Origin: Nannocystis sp.
Lineage (GTDB): Bacteria > Myxococcota_A > Polyangia > Nannocystales > Nannocystaceae
Reading direction: 5' to 3'
Length of the DNA stretch: 64,000 bases
Assembly: GCF_016714285.1 (NCBI RefSeq)
Contig: NZ_JADJNN010000038.1
Coordinates: forward strand, 412,112-476,111
In this document: positions 28,773 to 38,329 of the stretch, one piece after another
Layout of the letters: each line of letters begins with the position of its first letter
How positions within the stretch are numbered: position 1 is the stretch's first letter
The notes under the pieces: generated by a model
The model's database searches: none
The model's input: only the letters and a program-made list of their open reading frames with translations
Told to the model about the DNA's origin: nothing
Made by a program: the position numbers and the translations under genes

Positions 28773-31034
28773 ATGACCATGCCATTCACGCATAGACGTA
28801 CCCATTACACCCTCCTCCTCCCCGCTCTGGCCCTGACCCTCGCCGCCTGCGGCGATGACATCCAGGCCGTCACCGAGGGCTCCTCCGGCACCGCCGAGGG
28901 CACCACCGAGATCGACCCGACCAAGCCGCCGACGACGGTCGACCCGACCACCGGTGAGCCGCCCACCACCACCGAGCCGCCGACGACGACGATTGAGCCG
29001 ACGAGCACCAGCTCGAGCACCGACCCGACCGCCTCGACCACCGAGCCCGTCACCAGCGGGCCGAGCACCGGCGACACGACCGGCAACACCACCAGCGGCG
29101 ACACCACGAGCGGCACCGGCACCGGCGACACCACCGGCGGCAGCACCGGCGGCGACACCACCACCGGCGGCGTGGTCGGCCTGCCCGGCGTGTGGGCCAC
29201 GCAGAACCCCGCGGGCCTCGCGACCGACGCGCTGGTCCGCTATCCCTTCGACCTCTCGGCCGCCGAGGTCACGCTGCTGGTCGAGGGCGAGGTCGTCAGC
29301 ATCCAGAGCATCGGCGTCAACAGCAGCGGCGACGCCTTCATCAGCTTCGACGCCCCGGCCGGGGTCGGCGGCGTCATCTTCCGCGACAACCTGGCGATCA
29401 ACCCGATGAACGGCCAGCTCGGGATGGGCGACCGCGTGATCGCCGGCCCGGCCACCGGCCTCATCGCGCCCAAGGGCGTCGAGGCGGCCGGCCCGACCGG
29501 CACCTTCGTCGTCGCCGACACCGGCGCCGCCGACTTCAAGGTCTTCGACTTCGACGACAACGGCGACGTGGCCCCGCTCTTCACCATCACCGACCTCGGC
29601 AGCTCGGCGGCGGTGTGGGACGTCCACTACGTCGCCAACGCCGACACCCTGTACGCCGCCGGCACCAACGGCGAGGTGCAGGTCTACGAGGACTTCAAGG
29701 ACGCGATGGGCCAGGCCGGCCCCGACCGCACGATCGTCCCCGCCGACGCCGGCGTGAAGATCTCCGTCAACCTCCACGGCATCGCCGTCGACAGCAACGT
29801 CCTCTACCTCAGCGACGTCGGCGACGCGATGAACACGACCGACGGTCAGCTCTTCGTCATCGAGTCGGCCAACACCGCCGCCGCGCTCAAGCAGGTCAAG
29901 CAGCGCATCCAGGGCGGTCAGCTCGGCAACCCGGTCGACATCGAGCTGCGCCCGGGTCTGATCACCAACCTCTACGTCGCCGAGAAGGCGAACGACGCGG
30001 TGATCGTGTACACGCGCAACCTGATGACCGGCATGTTCGAGCTCGGCAAGAACCTCGCCGTGACCAAGCCCGAGTCGGTCGCCGTGGTCGCCGCCAGCAA
30101 CCTGATCGTCAGCTCCAACCCGCCCGGCTTCGACGCCGATATGGCGCTGGCGCTCGCCGCCCCGATGGTCGACATCAACCCGCTGGCGACCTTCGACAAG
30201 CTCGGCACCGTCAACTCGATCCAGAGCCTCGTCATCGCCCCGTCCGGCGACGGCCACGTCAGCTTCGACGGGCCCGCCTTCTCGGGGGGCGGCGGCGCCT
30301 TCACCATCGACGCCCTCAGCGCGACCGCGGCGGACGGCAGCACCAGCGCCGTCGCCAGCCGCCTGTGGGGCGTCAACCCCAAGATCGTCGCCCCCAAGGC
30401 GCTGCACCTCGCCGACGCCGACCGCCTCTTTGTCGTCGACTTCGGCGCCGTGGACATCAAGGTATTCGACTCGACGCTGCTCGGCGACGACGTCCCGCTC
30501 GCCAGCTTCGTCGAGATCGGCGGCGTGGCGGCCTGGGACGTCGACTACGACGACGCCACTGACCGCCTCTACGTCGCCAGCACCGACGGCAAGCTGCGCG
30601 TGTTCGACGACGCCCTGCTGAACCTCGGCGTCGGCGGCCCGACCCGCACGATCACCCCGACCGACGACCAGAACGCGCCGATCGGCGTCAACCTGCACGG
30701 CATCCACTACGACGCCGGCAGCAACACGGTGATCGTCTCGGACGTCGGCAGCGTCCAGAGCACCACCGACGGCGCCATCTTCGTCATCGCCGGCGCCGAC
30801 GCGGCCGACGGCGATGTCGCGGTCCAGGCGGTCATCCGCGGCGACCAGACCAAGCTCGGCAACCCGGTCGACATCGCCTTCGACGGCGCCAACCTCTACG
30901 TCGCCGAGAAGGCCAACTCGCTGGTGCAGCGCTACGACGGCGTGCTCGCGCTGATCGGCGAGCAGAACATCGCCGCCTCCGCCGAGATCGCGTCGGCCAA
31001 CCCCGAATCGGTGCAGATCGTCGCCGCGCCCTGA
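28773..31034 (+). CDS. Beta-propeller lipoprotein with internal duplication
   Basis: 753 residues. MTMPFTHRRTHYTLLLPALA then LTLAAC (lipobox), a long Thr/Ser/Gly/Pro linker (about 30-130), then two similar halves. Each carries VNLHGI...D, a DVG...TTDG-x2-FVI motif, and LGNPVDI...LYVAEKAN, spaced by about 300-350 residues. The repeats look like NHL/SMP-30-type propeller blades. Probably a surface-exposed binding protein; ligand unknown. ATG at 28773 places the signal peptide correctly; a second ATG lies two codons later. Confidence 0.8.
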   Translation: MTMPFTHRRTHYTLLLPALALTLAACGDDIQAVTEGSSGTAEGTTEIDPTKPPTTVDPTTGEPPTTTEPPTTTIEPTSTSSSTDPTASTTEPVTSGPSTGDTTGNTTSGDTTSGTGTGDTTGGSTGGDTTTGGVVGLPGVWATQNPAGLATDALVRYPFDLSAAEVTLLVEGEVVSIQSIGVNSSGDAFISFDAPAGVGGVIFRDNLAINPMNGQLGMGDRVIAGPATGLIAPKGVEAAGPTGTFVVADTGAADFKVFDFDDNGDVAPLFTITDLGSSAAVWDVHYVANADTLYAAGTNGEVQVYEDFKDAMGQAGPDRTIVPADAGVKISVNLHGIAVDSNVLYLSDVGDAMNTTDGQLFVIESANTAAALKQVKQRIQGGQLGNPVDIELRPGLITNLYVAEKANDAVIVYTRNLMTGMFELGKNLAVTKPESVAVVAASNLIVSSNPPGFDADMALALAAPMVDINPLATFDKLGTVNSIQSLVIAPSGDGHVSFDGPAFSGGGGAFTIDALSATAADGSTSAVASRLWGVNPKIVAPKALHLADADRLFVVDFGAVDIKVFDSTLLGDDVPLASFVEIGGVAAWDVDYDDATDRLYVASTDGKLRVFDDALLNLGVGGPTRTITPTDDQNAPIGVNLHGIHYDAGSNTVIVSDVGSVQSTTDGAIFVIAGADAADGDVAVQAVIRGDQTKLGNPVDIAFDGANLYVAEKANSLVQRYDGVLALIGEQNIAASAEIASANPESVQIVAAP

Positions 31035-31050
31035 GGCGCGCGCCCTCCCA

Positions 31051-31173
31051 CATTCGTGGCACTTCGCGCCCGGCCCCCGTCACTGGACGGGCGCCGGGCG
31101 CTCGCGCGAGCGGTCCCGCATTCGTGGCACTTCGCGCTCGGCCGCGTCACTGGACGGGCGCCGGGCGCTCGCG
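31051..31173. repeat. Two-copy direct repeat of about 55 bp between convergent genes
   Basis: Copies at 31051-31106 and 31119-31173 share ATTCGTGGCACTTCGCGC and TCACTGGACGGGCGCCGGGC. The second copy overlaps the end of the convergent protease gene (31147). The 15-mer ATTCGTGGCACTTCG occurs a third time at 35188-35202, at the 3' end of the arginase-family gene. Confidence 0.7.
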
Positions 31174-34100
31174 CCGGCGCCGACGCAGGCCGAGCAGGCC
31201 CAGCCACGGCGCGAGCTGCCAGACCAGCCTGCCTCCATCACGCTCGTCGAGCCTGCAGCCGCAGCCGCTGTCCTGCGCCAGCTCGCCGCCGCCGTCCGAG
31301 CCGCCGGAGCTGTCCGAGCTGCCGGTGGCGGCCGGGCCCGCGGTGGTGGTCGGGGTCGACCCCGATTCGTCGCCCGGGCCAGTGCCACCCGAGCCAGTGC
31401 CACCCGAGCCGGTGCCGCCCGAGCCAGTACCACCCGTGCCAGTACCACTCGTGCTCGCGCCACCCGTGGTGGTCCCGCCCGTCGCGCCGCTCGTGTCGCT
31501 GCTCGTCGCGCCGGTGGCATCACCCGAGCTGCTCGCGGTCACGCCGTCGGTGCCAGTGCTCGCCCCGCCGCCGCTGCTGTCGCCGCCGCTGCTCGTACCC
31601 TCTTCGGCGCAGATCGCCGCGTCGGCGATCCAGCTGGCGAAGGGCGAGTTGGTGATGCCCTCGACCACGATGTTATCGATGTCCCAGCCGGCCGCGCCGG
31701 CGGCCGCGTCGGTGCCGATGCGGAAGCGGAACTTGATCTCCGCGCCCGCGAGCGCGTCGCCGATATCGATGACCTGGGTGTCGCTGTCGGGGTAAGACGG
31801 GTTTTTATCGACGTAGGCCTGGCGCTTGTCGAGCGGGTTGGCCTCGCTGTTGATCGGGGCGTCGTAGCCGGCCTGCGCGGTGAAGTCGAGGACGTCCTGC
31901 CAGCTCTTGCCGCCGTCGGGCGAGATCTCGAACACGCCGCCGTCCCAGTAGGTGTTGTCGGAGAACTCGAAGCTGTACGCGTGGTCCCACGAGATGACCA
32001 GCGGCTCGTCGGCGGACACGAGCATCCACGGCGACTCGAGCCAGGTGTCGCTGGCGCGACCGATGTCGGCGCCGTGCCAGTGGAAGCCGTCGACCGCGGC
32101 CGCGCGGCCCCAGACGGTGCCCTCGGGCTCCGTGCCGCCGATGCTCCACGCGCTCGCGGGCGTCTCGACGTCCTCGACCTGCGAAGACTCCGGCAGCACG
32201 TCGCCGTTGAGGTCCGCCCGCAGGAAGGTCTCCACGGTCTCCGTGCACCCGCCCGGGGTCGTGAGGCGCACGCTGATCGCGAGCGGCAGGTGCACGGCGA
32301 GGCCGTCGTCGACCGCGAGCTGCAGCAGGGCGGTGGTCTGCTCGAGCGGCCCCAGCGCGGACAGCTCGGTGACGCTGCCCAGCGGGAAGACCAGCGCGGG
32401 ATCGGGGTTGATGACCTCGACCGTCGAGCCCTTCGCCATCGCCGCCGCGCCGATGTTGACGATGTCGACCTTGAGGGTGCCCAGCTCGCCGACGTCGACG
32501 TACCCGTCGTCATCGCAGGACAGCAGATCGTCGGCCAGGCTGACCCCGACGATGGTCGCGTTGGCCCGCAATTCGCTGGACTCCTTGACCCCGATGAAGT
32601 CCGTGGAGTCGCGCGGCGGCGATACGGCGCAGCTGCCGGCGCCGCGGGTAGCGAAGGCCCCGGCGACGGTCAGGAAGTCCGCGGCGTCGGCGGCCTTGAT
32701 CGCCAGCAGCAGCGCGTCGCGCTGCTCGGTGTAGGTCGGGTCGACCGGCGTCAGCATCATGCCAGCGACCACGTAGTCGCTCATTAGCCGCCGGGCCTCG
32801 TCGAAGCTGAGCTTGGGGTTGGCCTTGATCAGCGCGATGTAGGCCTCCCACAGCATCGTCGCCCAGATCTCGCCGGCGTTGTGGACCTCGCTGTTGGGCC
32901 CGCCGGTGGCGCCGAGCGGGTGGTTCTGCGGCAGCTGCTGACCGTCGGCGATGTGGCGGAAGCTGAGGGCGTTCTTGTCCGTGTCGACCGAGTACGGCAC
33001 GCGGCGGATGCCGAAGTAGCCGCTGACGTCGAAGTTGGCGTAGGTGGTGCCGGCGTAGACGCCGTCGAGCTCGTCGCCCTCGCGCAGCATCATGAGCAGC
33101 GCGTTGAAGTCGCCCCAGCCCTCGCTCTGGGCCCGGCATTGGTTGTTCCCGCAGTCGACCAGGCGGTGGTGGATAAAGTGGCCCCATTCGTGGGCGACGA
33201 TCATGTTGTCGATCGTCCCGTCGCGCTCGACCACGGTGGAGAGGCCGGTCATGTGGGCGGACTGCGGGTCGACGAGCGCGGCCTTGAGGGTCGCGCCGTC
33301 GGCCTTGGTGATGCCCTGGCTGGGGATCGTGGGGTCGGGGATGTTGTTGTCGACGCCCGGCGTGAACGGCCCGTTGGCGTTGTTGGCGATCAGCACACCG
33401 ATCGCCCCGGAGGCCTGGGCCTTCGAGACCTTGGTCTCGAAGCTGCAGGTGCCGCGATCGACGAGCACGATCTTGCCGGCGATGTCGTTGACCGCCGGCT
33501 CACAGCCGTCGGTCACGCTCATGCCGCCGCCGTCCTGCATCAGCACCAGCGTCGCGGTCTTGTCGTAGTTCTTCGGGCCGAAGTTCGAGCTGTTGACCGC
33601 GAAGCTCTTGGCCAGCGGGTCGACCGTCAGGCCGGCCGTGACCAGCGGCGACCACAGGTACATCTGCATCACCGGCGAGGCGCCGTCGGCCGGGGTCGCC
33701 ATGTTGGCGTTGTTGCGAGTGCCGACCAGGGCGGCGTCCTGCGCCTCGGCCAGGAGCGGGTCGTGCTCGGCGCCGCCGCGGCCATAGTTGTCCTCCTGGG
33801 CGTTGCCGGTGGCCTCGTTGAAGCCCGAGTCGTACCACCAGTCGTGCATCCAGTTGTTGACATAGAAGAGCTGGGTGATCGCGGCCATCGATTGATCGAC
33901 GCTCGCCAGCGGCTCGGCCTTGACGTCGTAGACCCGGTCGAACACGCCTGGCGCGGTGGTCGCCCCCAGGAACTCGCCCTGATCGATCTGCAGGCCGGTC
34001 GGGTTCTTGTGATCGACGTAGGCGTGGACGTTGTTGCCGCGGGTCGTGGTCGCAAGCGGGGCCAGCCAGGGGTCGGCGAGGTCGTCCGGGTTGGTGTTGA

Positions 34101-35106
34101 AGCCGTCCATCGTGATGAGATTCGGCGCGGTCGCATCCGTCGGACCCTTGCCCGGAATGCCGGTCGGGTGCGGCGTGAAGTCGGTCAGCGGTCCGTCAGC
34201 GGGCCGGTGGTCGCCGTCGGCGTCGGCCCAGACGCGGTACTTGAACGCCTCGCTCGCGGTGGCGTCGTGGCGGTGGAGGACGCGGCCGTCGTCGGCGGCG
34301 ATGACGTACTGGAAGACCTCGAGCGCGCCGCCGCGGACCTGGACCTGCAGCTCGACGAAGTGGCCGGGCACCAGGGCGTCGCCGACCGGGAAGTAGACCG
34401 GCTTCACGCGCGCGGGCTGACGAAATTGCAGGTCGGCGGTCGGCGCCAGTCGCAGCCGCGTCCAGCCGTCGCGCGTGCCGGCGGCGAGCAGACGCGGGGC
34501 CGGCAGCTCGGCGTGGAGGTCGGCGAGGGCCCGCACGACGGCCGCGTCGGGGCCGAGCGTGAAGGGCCGGGCGCTGCCGGCGTGGGCGGCCGGATGCGGC
34601 GCGCCGGAGATGGCGAGCAGGCGCATCTGGCGGTCGAGCAGGAGCTTCACGTCACCGCGGAAGACCTCGACCCCGGCCACGCTCGGCCGCAGCGCGACGA
34701 TGATGCCGCCGCGACCGGTGTCGTGCACGAAGCGCAGCTGCAGCCCGGCCAGCGCCGCCCGCCCGACCCGGTACAGCCGCGCGTGGCGGCCGAGGTGCTG
34801 CCGCGCGGCGGCTGCGATCGGCAGGCCTCCTCGCGGGACGGCAGCCGGCTCAGGGGAGGGCGCCCACAGCAGCGAGGGCACGCCGCGCCCGGGGTCGTGG
34901 GCCAGCACGGCGACGTGGCCAGAGGCCAACGGTGGGGCCAGCGGTGGGGTCGGCGCCGCGGCAGGCGACGGGCCGTTGACCGGCCGCGTGCTCGCGTGCA
35001 CGTCACCGGCAACGAGGAGAAGGAGAGCGGCCGCGCTGATGGAGCGAAACGTGAGCACGGTCCATCCTACCGGGGGGAGCACCGAGGACGCGAGCGATTT
35101 CGCCAC
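31147..35106 (-). CDS. Large secreted M36 fungalysin-like metalloprotease, MYXO-CTERM
   Basis: 1319 residues. A signal peptide (LLLLVAGDVHA) lies near residues 28-40. A propeptide (about 60-300) is followed by the M36 catalytic domain, interrupted by a PA domain around residues 500-600 (DIAGKIVLVDRGTCSFETKV). Zinc site: HEWGH 639-643 and E662 in SEGWGD. Then come adhesion-like beta domains, a Ser/Gly/Thr linker with GTGSGG repeats encoded by a 15-bp repeat, and a MYXO-CTERM end (GCGCR, hydrophobic stretch, RRRRRE). Likely exported and surface-anchored, digesting prey or extracellular protein (role inferred). Both this and the 311-3235 protease keep the full zinc triad. Confidence 0.9.
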   Translation of the reverse strand: MAKSLASSVLPPVGWTVLTFRSISAAALLLLVAGDVHASTRPVNGPSPAAAPTPPLAPPLASGHVAVLAHDPGRGVPSLLWAPSPEPAAVPRGGLPIAAAARQHLGRHARLYRVGRAALAGLQLRFVHDTGRGGIIVALRPSVAGVEVFRGDVKLLLDRQMRLLAISGAPHPAAHAGSARPFTLGPDAAVVRALADLHAELPAPRLLAAGTRDGWTRLRLAPTADLQFRQPARVKPVYFPVGDALVPGHFVELQVQVRGGALEVFQYVIAADDGRVLHRHDATASEAFKYRVWADADGDHRPADGPLTDFTPHPTGIPGKGPTDATAPNLITMDGFNTNPDDLADPWLAPLATTTRGNNVHAYVDHKNPTGLQIDQGEFLGATTAPGVFDRVYDVKAEPLASVDQSMAAITQLFYVNNWMHDWWYDSGFNEATGNAQEDNYGRGGAEHDPLLAEAQDAALVGTRNNANMATPADGASPVMQMYLWSPLVTAGLTVDPLAKSFAVNSSNFGPKNYDKTATLVLMQDGGGMSVTDGCEPAVNDIAGKIVLVDRGTCSFETKVSKAQASGAIGVLIANNANGPFTPGVDNNIPDPTIPSQGITKADGATLKAALVDPQSAHMTGLSTVVERDGTIDNMIVAHEWGHFIHHRLVDCGNNQCRAQSEGWGDFNALLMMLREGDELDGVYAGTTYANFDVSGYFGIRRVPYSVDTDKNALSFRHIADGQQLPQNHPLGATGGPNSEVHNAGEIWATMLWEAYIALIKANPKLSFDEARRLMSDYVVAGMMLTPVDPTYTEQRDALLLAIKAADAADFLTVAGAFATRGAGSCAVSPPRDSTDFIGVKESSELRANATIVGVSLADDLLSCDDDGYVDVGELGTLKVDIVNIGAAAMAKGSTVEVINPDPALVFPLGSVTELSALGPLEQTTALLQLAVDDGLAVHLPLAISVRLTTPGGCTETVETFLRADLNGDVLPESSQVEDVETPASAWSIGGTEPEGTVWGRAAAVDGFHWHGADIGRASDTWLESPWMLVSADEPLVISWDHAYSFEFSDNTYWDGGVFEISPDGGKSWQDVLDFTAQAGYDAPINSEANPLDKRQAYVDKNPSYPDSDTQVIDIGDALAGAEIKFRFRIGTDAAAGAAGWDIDNIVVEGITNSPFASWIADAAICAEEGTSSGGDSSGGGASTGTDGVTASSSGDATGATSSDTSGATGGTTTGGASTSGTGTGGTGSGGTGSGGTGSGGTGPGDESGSTPTTTAGPAATGSSDSSGGSDGGGELAQDSGCGCRLDERDGGRLVWQLAPWLGLLGLRRRRRERPAPVQ

Positions 35107-35187
35107 ATGAATACCCGCGTAAATTGCGGGGATTATTCGTCCAGGGAGGATGGATCGGTGCCGGTCGTGGTCGCGTCAAGGACGCGT

Positions 35188-35202
35188 ATTCGTGGCACTT
35201 CG
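35188..35202. repeat. Third copy of the ATTCGTGGCACTTCG repeat
   Basis: The 15-mer is identical to those at 31052 and 31120, and the following GCCGGGCCCGCG is similar to copy 1. It lies between the start of the M36 protease gene and the end of the arginase-family gene. Confidence 0.6.
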
Positions 35203-35216
35203 TGCCGGGCCCGCGC

Positions 35217-36278
35217 TTATAGCAGTCTGGCCCGTCCCTGGCTGGCCAGGGTGAATCCCACCAATTTATACAGCAGTCGCGCGCCGACGTTGCCGTCCCA
35301 TTCGTCGCCTGGATCGGGCCCGGGGGCGACCTCGTTGAGGTCGAAGCCGACGATCGTCCGACCGGCGCGGACGACCTCCCGGAGCACGAACACGGCCTCG
35401 TGAAAGTCGAGCCCGCCCGGGACCGGCGTGCCGGTATGTGGGCACAGGCGCGGGTCGAGGCCGTCGATGTCGAACGACACCCAGACCCGCTGGGGCAGCG
35501 CCGCGACGATCTCCGCGACGATATCGGCGAACGATCCGCCGGACAGCCGGCGGCGGGCGATGTCGCGGTCGAAGAACACCCGCACCCGCTCGCCGTGGCG
35601 GCGCATCGTCTCCACCTCCTCCTCGCAGACGTCGCGGATGCCCACCTGCACCAATCTGCTGACCCCGGGCACGCGCTCCAGCACGTTGTCCATGATCGAC
35701 GCGTGCGAGCAATGAAAGCCCTCGTACGCCCGGCGAAGGTCGGCGTGGGCGTCGAAGTGGAGCACGCCGATCCCCTCACGCCGGGCTAGCTGCGCCCGGG
35801 CCACCGCCGCGATCGCGCCGAGCGGCACCGAATGGTCTCCGCCGACGATGCCCGCGATCTTCCCGGCCGCGAGCAGCCGTTCGGTCTCCCCCGCGACCCA
35901 GTCATTGAGCGCCTCGCCGAGCGCGTTGACCCGCGCCAGCGCGGCCAGGAGCGCGGGGTCCCCGTGGGCTCCCCCGGCCGCGATCACCCGCTGCGCGAGC
36001 GCCCGGCCCTCGCTGTTCCACGCGCTCACGCTCGCCGACTCGGCGAGCATGTGCACGCCCGCGGCGTAGGGCCGCTCGACGTCGAGGTCGTACAGGTCGA
36101 CCTGACGGCTCGCCGCGAGGATCGCCGCGGGCCCGCCCGCCGTCCCGCCGCCGTACGAGGTCGTCACCTCCCACGGCACCGGCACCAGCACGATCGCCGC
36201 CTCGGCCTCGCCGTGGGGCAGGCCGAAGACGCCGGAGTCGGGGGACGAGGGGGCGTTCGGGTCGAAGTCGGGAGCCAT
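35217..36278 (-). CDS. Arginase/agmatinase-family ureohydrolase
   Basis: 353 residues from an ATG at 36276-36278, preceded by AGAGGTG (an upstream in-frame GTG at 36296 is possible). All six manganese ligands are visible: H149 in GGDHS, D176, H178 and D180 in DAHADLR, and D270 and D272 in FDIDGLDP. Family members cleave guanidino compounds (arginine, agmatine, guanidinobutyrate, formiminoglutamate) to urea or formamide and an amine. The sequence alone does not fix the substrate. VPVPWEVTTSYGGGTAGGPA near the N-terminus is typical of the agmatinase-like branch. Confidence 0.88.
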   Translation of the reverse strand: MAPDFDPNAPSSPDSGVFGLPHGEAEAAIVLVPVPWEVTTSYGGGTAGGPAAILAASRQVDLYDLDVERPYAAGVHMLAESASVSAWNSEGRALAQRVIAAGGAHGDPALLAALARVNALGEALNDWVAGETERLLAAGKIAGIVGGDHSVPLGAIAAVARAQLARREGIGVLHFDAHADLRRAYEGFHCSHASIMDNVLERVPGVSRLVQVGIRDVCEEEVETMRRHGERVRVFFDRDIARRRLSGGSFADIVAEIVAALPQRVWVSFDIDGLDPRLCPHTGTPVPGGLDFHEAVFVLREVVRAGRTIVGFDLNEVAPGPDPGDEWDGNVGARLLYKLVGFTLASQGRARLL

Positions 36279-36355
36279 GGCGCGCACCTCTACCACAGGT
36301 TTTCGAGCGCGCCGCGCCGCGCGACACTCGCGGCGCCTTGGCGGTATCGTGGGGC

Positions 36356-36892
36356 ATGCAGTGGCGCTATTCGGTCGTACAGAACGTCGCGGTGTTCGCC
36401 TCCGTGTTGCCGGTGATCGCCGCCTGGCAGCTGGTCGACACCCTCGACTGGTACCCGTACTTTCTGTCGGCCGCCGCTGGTGTGGCCCTGGCGCTGGCCC
36501 TGCGCGGCGCCCTCGCGGTCGTGCACGCGCGGCTCCTGCGTCGCTCGGCCGCCTTCGTCGCCGGCGAGGTCGAGGCGAACGACGCGCCCGGCGGGCTGCT
36601 GCTGTGGCTGGCCCCGCCGCTGTGGGGCATCGCGCTCGGGCTGTTCGCCAACGCCTACCTCGATCCCTCGCCGGCGAGCGAGCACGCCTCCGAGGTGCTC
36701 CGGCGCAGCCACGCGGCGAAGGGGCCCGGGCAGGTGGTCCTGCGCGGCTACCGTCCCGGCGAGGCCGAGCTGGCGATCCACGGCAACAGCCGCCTGGTGA
36801 TGCGCCTCTCGGAGGGCGAGGCCGTGACGATCGTCGCCCGCGCGGGGCTGTTCGGGTGGGACCGCATCGAGGCGATCACGCCGCGCCGGTGA
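36356..36892 (+). CDS. Hypothetical membrane protein
   Basis: 178 residues from an ATG at 36356. Helices at about 6-26 (VVQNVAVFASVLPVIAAWQL), 33-55 and 86-105, then a soluble C-terminal part with GQVVLRGYRPGEAELAIHGN. The short globular tail may face the cytoplasm. No family recognised. Divergent from the arginase-family gene (77 bp apart). Confidence 0.65.
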   Translation: MQWRYSVVQNVAVFASVLPVIAAWQLVDTLDWYPYFLSAAAGVALALALRGALAVVHARLLRRSAAFVAGEVEANDAPGGLLLWLAPPLWGIALGLFANAYLDPSPASEHASEVLRRSHAAKGPGQVVLRGYRPGEAELAIHGNSRLVMRLSEGEAVTIVARAGLFGWDRIEAITPRR

Positions 36893-36899
36893 GATAGCC

Positions 36900-37799
36900 T
36901 CACTCGCCCAGCGTGACGCGCACCGGGCAATGATCGGAGACGGCGTCGAAGCCCGGCGGCGCCGTCGACTGCGGCGCGCACTGCAGCGCCGCGCACATCC
37001 CCAGCACCTCGGTCGCGGTGAATGGCAGCTGGGCCGGGGCCAGCACGTGATCGAGGAGGCTCACCGCGTATTGTTTGCTGCCCTTCGGCAGCCAGTACTC
37101 CGAGCAATCCAGCGCGCCGGTGGGCAGCTGGAGCCCGTGGCTTGCGACCGCGTGGTCGATGAATCGCCGCTCGTCGCTGCCCTGCCGCAGATACCCCGTA
37201 CTGTTAAAATCACCCGCGATCACCACCGGCGCGTCGAACAATCGGCGCAGTCCCGGCAGCGCCGCGAGCAGCCAGGTCCACTGCCGCCGCCGCGCCGCGA
37301 GGTCACTCGGGTCGCCGCCCGCCTTCATGTGCACTGATGCGAGCGCGAGGGGCTTGCCGTCGCGCTCGCGCAGCAGCGCGACCATCCCGTGCGGCTGGTC
37401 TCTCGCGCACTTGCCGGCGCCCGCGAGCGGGCGCTGCGAGATCAGGGTGAAGCGGCGCGCGTCGTACACCACACCGAGCGAGAGCGCCCGCGTGAACTCG
37501 CTGCGCGGGCAGTACGGCACCATCACCGCCGCATACTCGCGGCCGGTGCCTGCACCCACGTTGCGCAGCAGCTCGGTGAACAGCTCGACGTCGCGGATCT
37601 CCTGGACCGCGAAGGCGTCGACGTCGAGCTCCGCGAGCGCCGCCGCGACCGCCTCGGGGCGGGTCTGCGTGTCGGGGAACACGCGGATGTTGAAGGTCCC
37701 CAGGGTCAGCGGGGCTGGCCGCCCGCACCACCATACGAGCACCACGACGGCGAGCAGGGCGAACAACGCGAGGCGGCGACGACGGCGACGATTCGGCAT
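36900..37799 (-). CDS. Endonuclease/exonuclease/phosphatase (EEP) family hydrolase
   Basis: 299 residues from an ATG at 37797-37799. An Arg-rich start and one hydrophobic helix (LALFALLAVVVLVWWC) suggest a membrane anchor or signal. The EEP fold carries LGTFNIRVFPDT, AFAVQEIRD (metal-binding Glu), AGDFNSTGYL (catalytic Asp/Asn) and VSDHCPVRV (catalytic His). Members hydrolyse phosphodiesters of nucleic acids, phospholipids or inositol phosphates; the extracytoplasmic location suggests nuclease or sphingomyelinase-like activity (inference). Confidence 0.85.
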   Translation of the reverse strand: MPNRRRRRRLALFALLAVVVLVWWCGRPAPLTLGTFNIRVFPDTQTRPEAVAAALAELDVDAFAVQEIRDVELFTELLRNVGAGTGREYAAVMVPYCPRSEFTRALSLGVVYDARRFTLISQRPLAGAGKCARDQPHGMVALLRERDGKPLALASVHMKAGGDPSDLAARRRQWTWLLAALPGLRRLFDAPVVIAGDFNSTGYLRQGSDERRFIDHAVASHGLQLPTGALDCSEYWLPKGSKQYAVSLLDHVLAPAQLPFTATEVLGMCAALQCAPQSTAPPGFDAVSDHCPVRVTLGE

Positions 37800-37960
37800 G
37801 GCGACGCCGCGAGGATAACGCCGGAGTGTGTCCGTCGCGGATGGGTGACGACGGACAGGCTCGCTGACATGAGTTGATAGGTAGCTCACAACCGCGCTGG
37901 ACACGGGAGTCTCTCGGGCTATAACAAGCGCGCGCCAATGGCGCCGCAGGAGGAAAAAAC

Positions 37961-38329
37961 TTGACGAAGAATCAAGACCGGCCCAAGATGGCCCAGGAGT
38001 CGGGACCTGCGAAGCAGGCCAGGCAGGGGAAAGAGCCAAAGGAGCCTTTTACATCCGGGGAGGTACGGAGACGTGTAAAGCGCTTCCTAGCGACCCCCGA
38101 TACCATCATCTTCCCTACCCACACGCTCGATCGCATGGCAGACCACGCGATGGAGACCACGGATGTACTCAACGTCTTTCGTGGCGGCGCTGTTTGGGAG
38201 CAGTATCAAGAGTTCAAGGCGGGGAAGTGGCGATACTGCATGGGGACCAGCAAGTTCCGCATCGTGTTCGTCTTTGAAGAAGGTGCGGTCTGTCTCATCA
38301 CCGCCATCAGACTGGAGTCAAGAGCATGA
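37961..38329 (+). CDS. DUF4258-type toxin of a type II toxin-antitoxin pair
   Basis: 122 residues. TTG start preceded by a strong AGGAGG (37948-37953) at optimal spacing; the short upstream ATG frame stops at the TTG. After a Lys/Gln-rich N-terminus the core reads IIFPTHTLDRMADHAM ... VLNVFRGGAVWE ... GKWRYCMGTSKFRIVFVFEE ... CLITAIRL, the DUF4258 fold related to MqsR/RelE-like toxins. The gene overlaps the MqsA-like antitoxin by 4 bp (ATGA). G+C is clearly lower than in neighbours, pointing to recent transfer. Ribonuclease activity is inferred. Confidence 0.8.
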   Translation: MTKNQDRPKMAQESGPAKQARQGKEPKEPFTSGEVRRRVKRFLATPDTIIFPTHTLDRMADHAMETTDVLNVFRGGAVWEQYQEFKAGKWRYCMGTSKFRIVFVFEEGAVCLITAIRLESRA

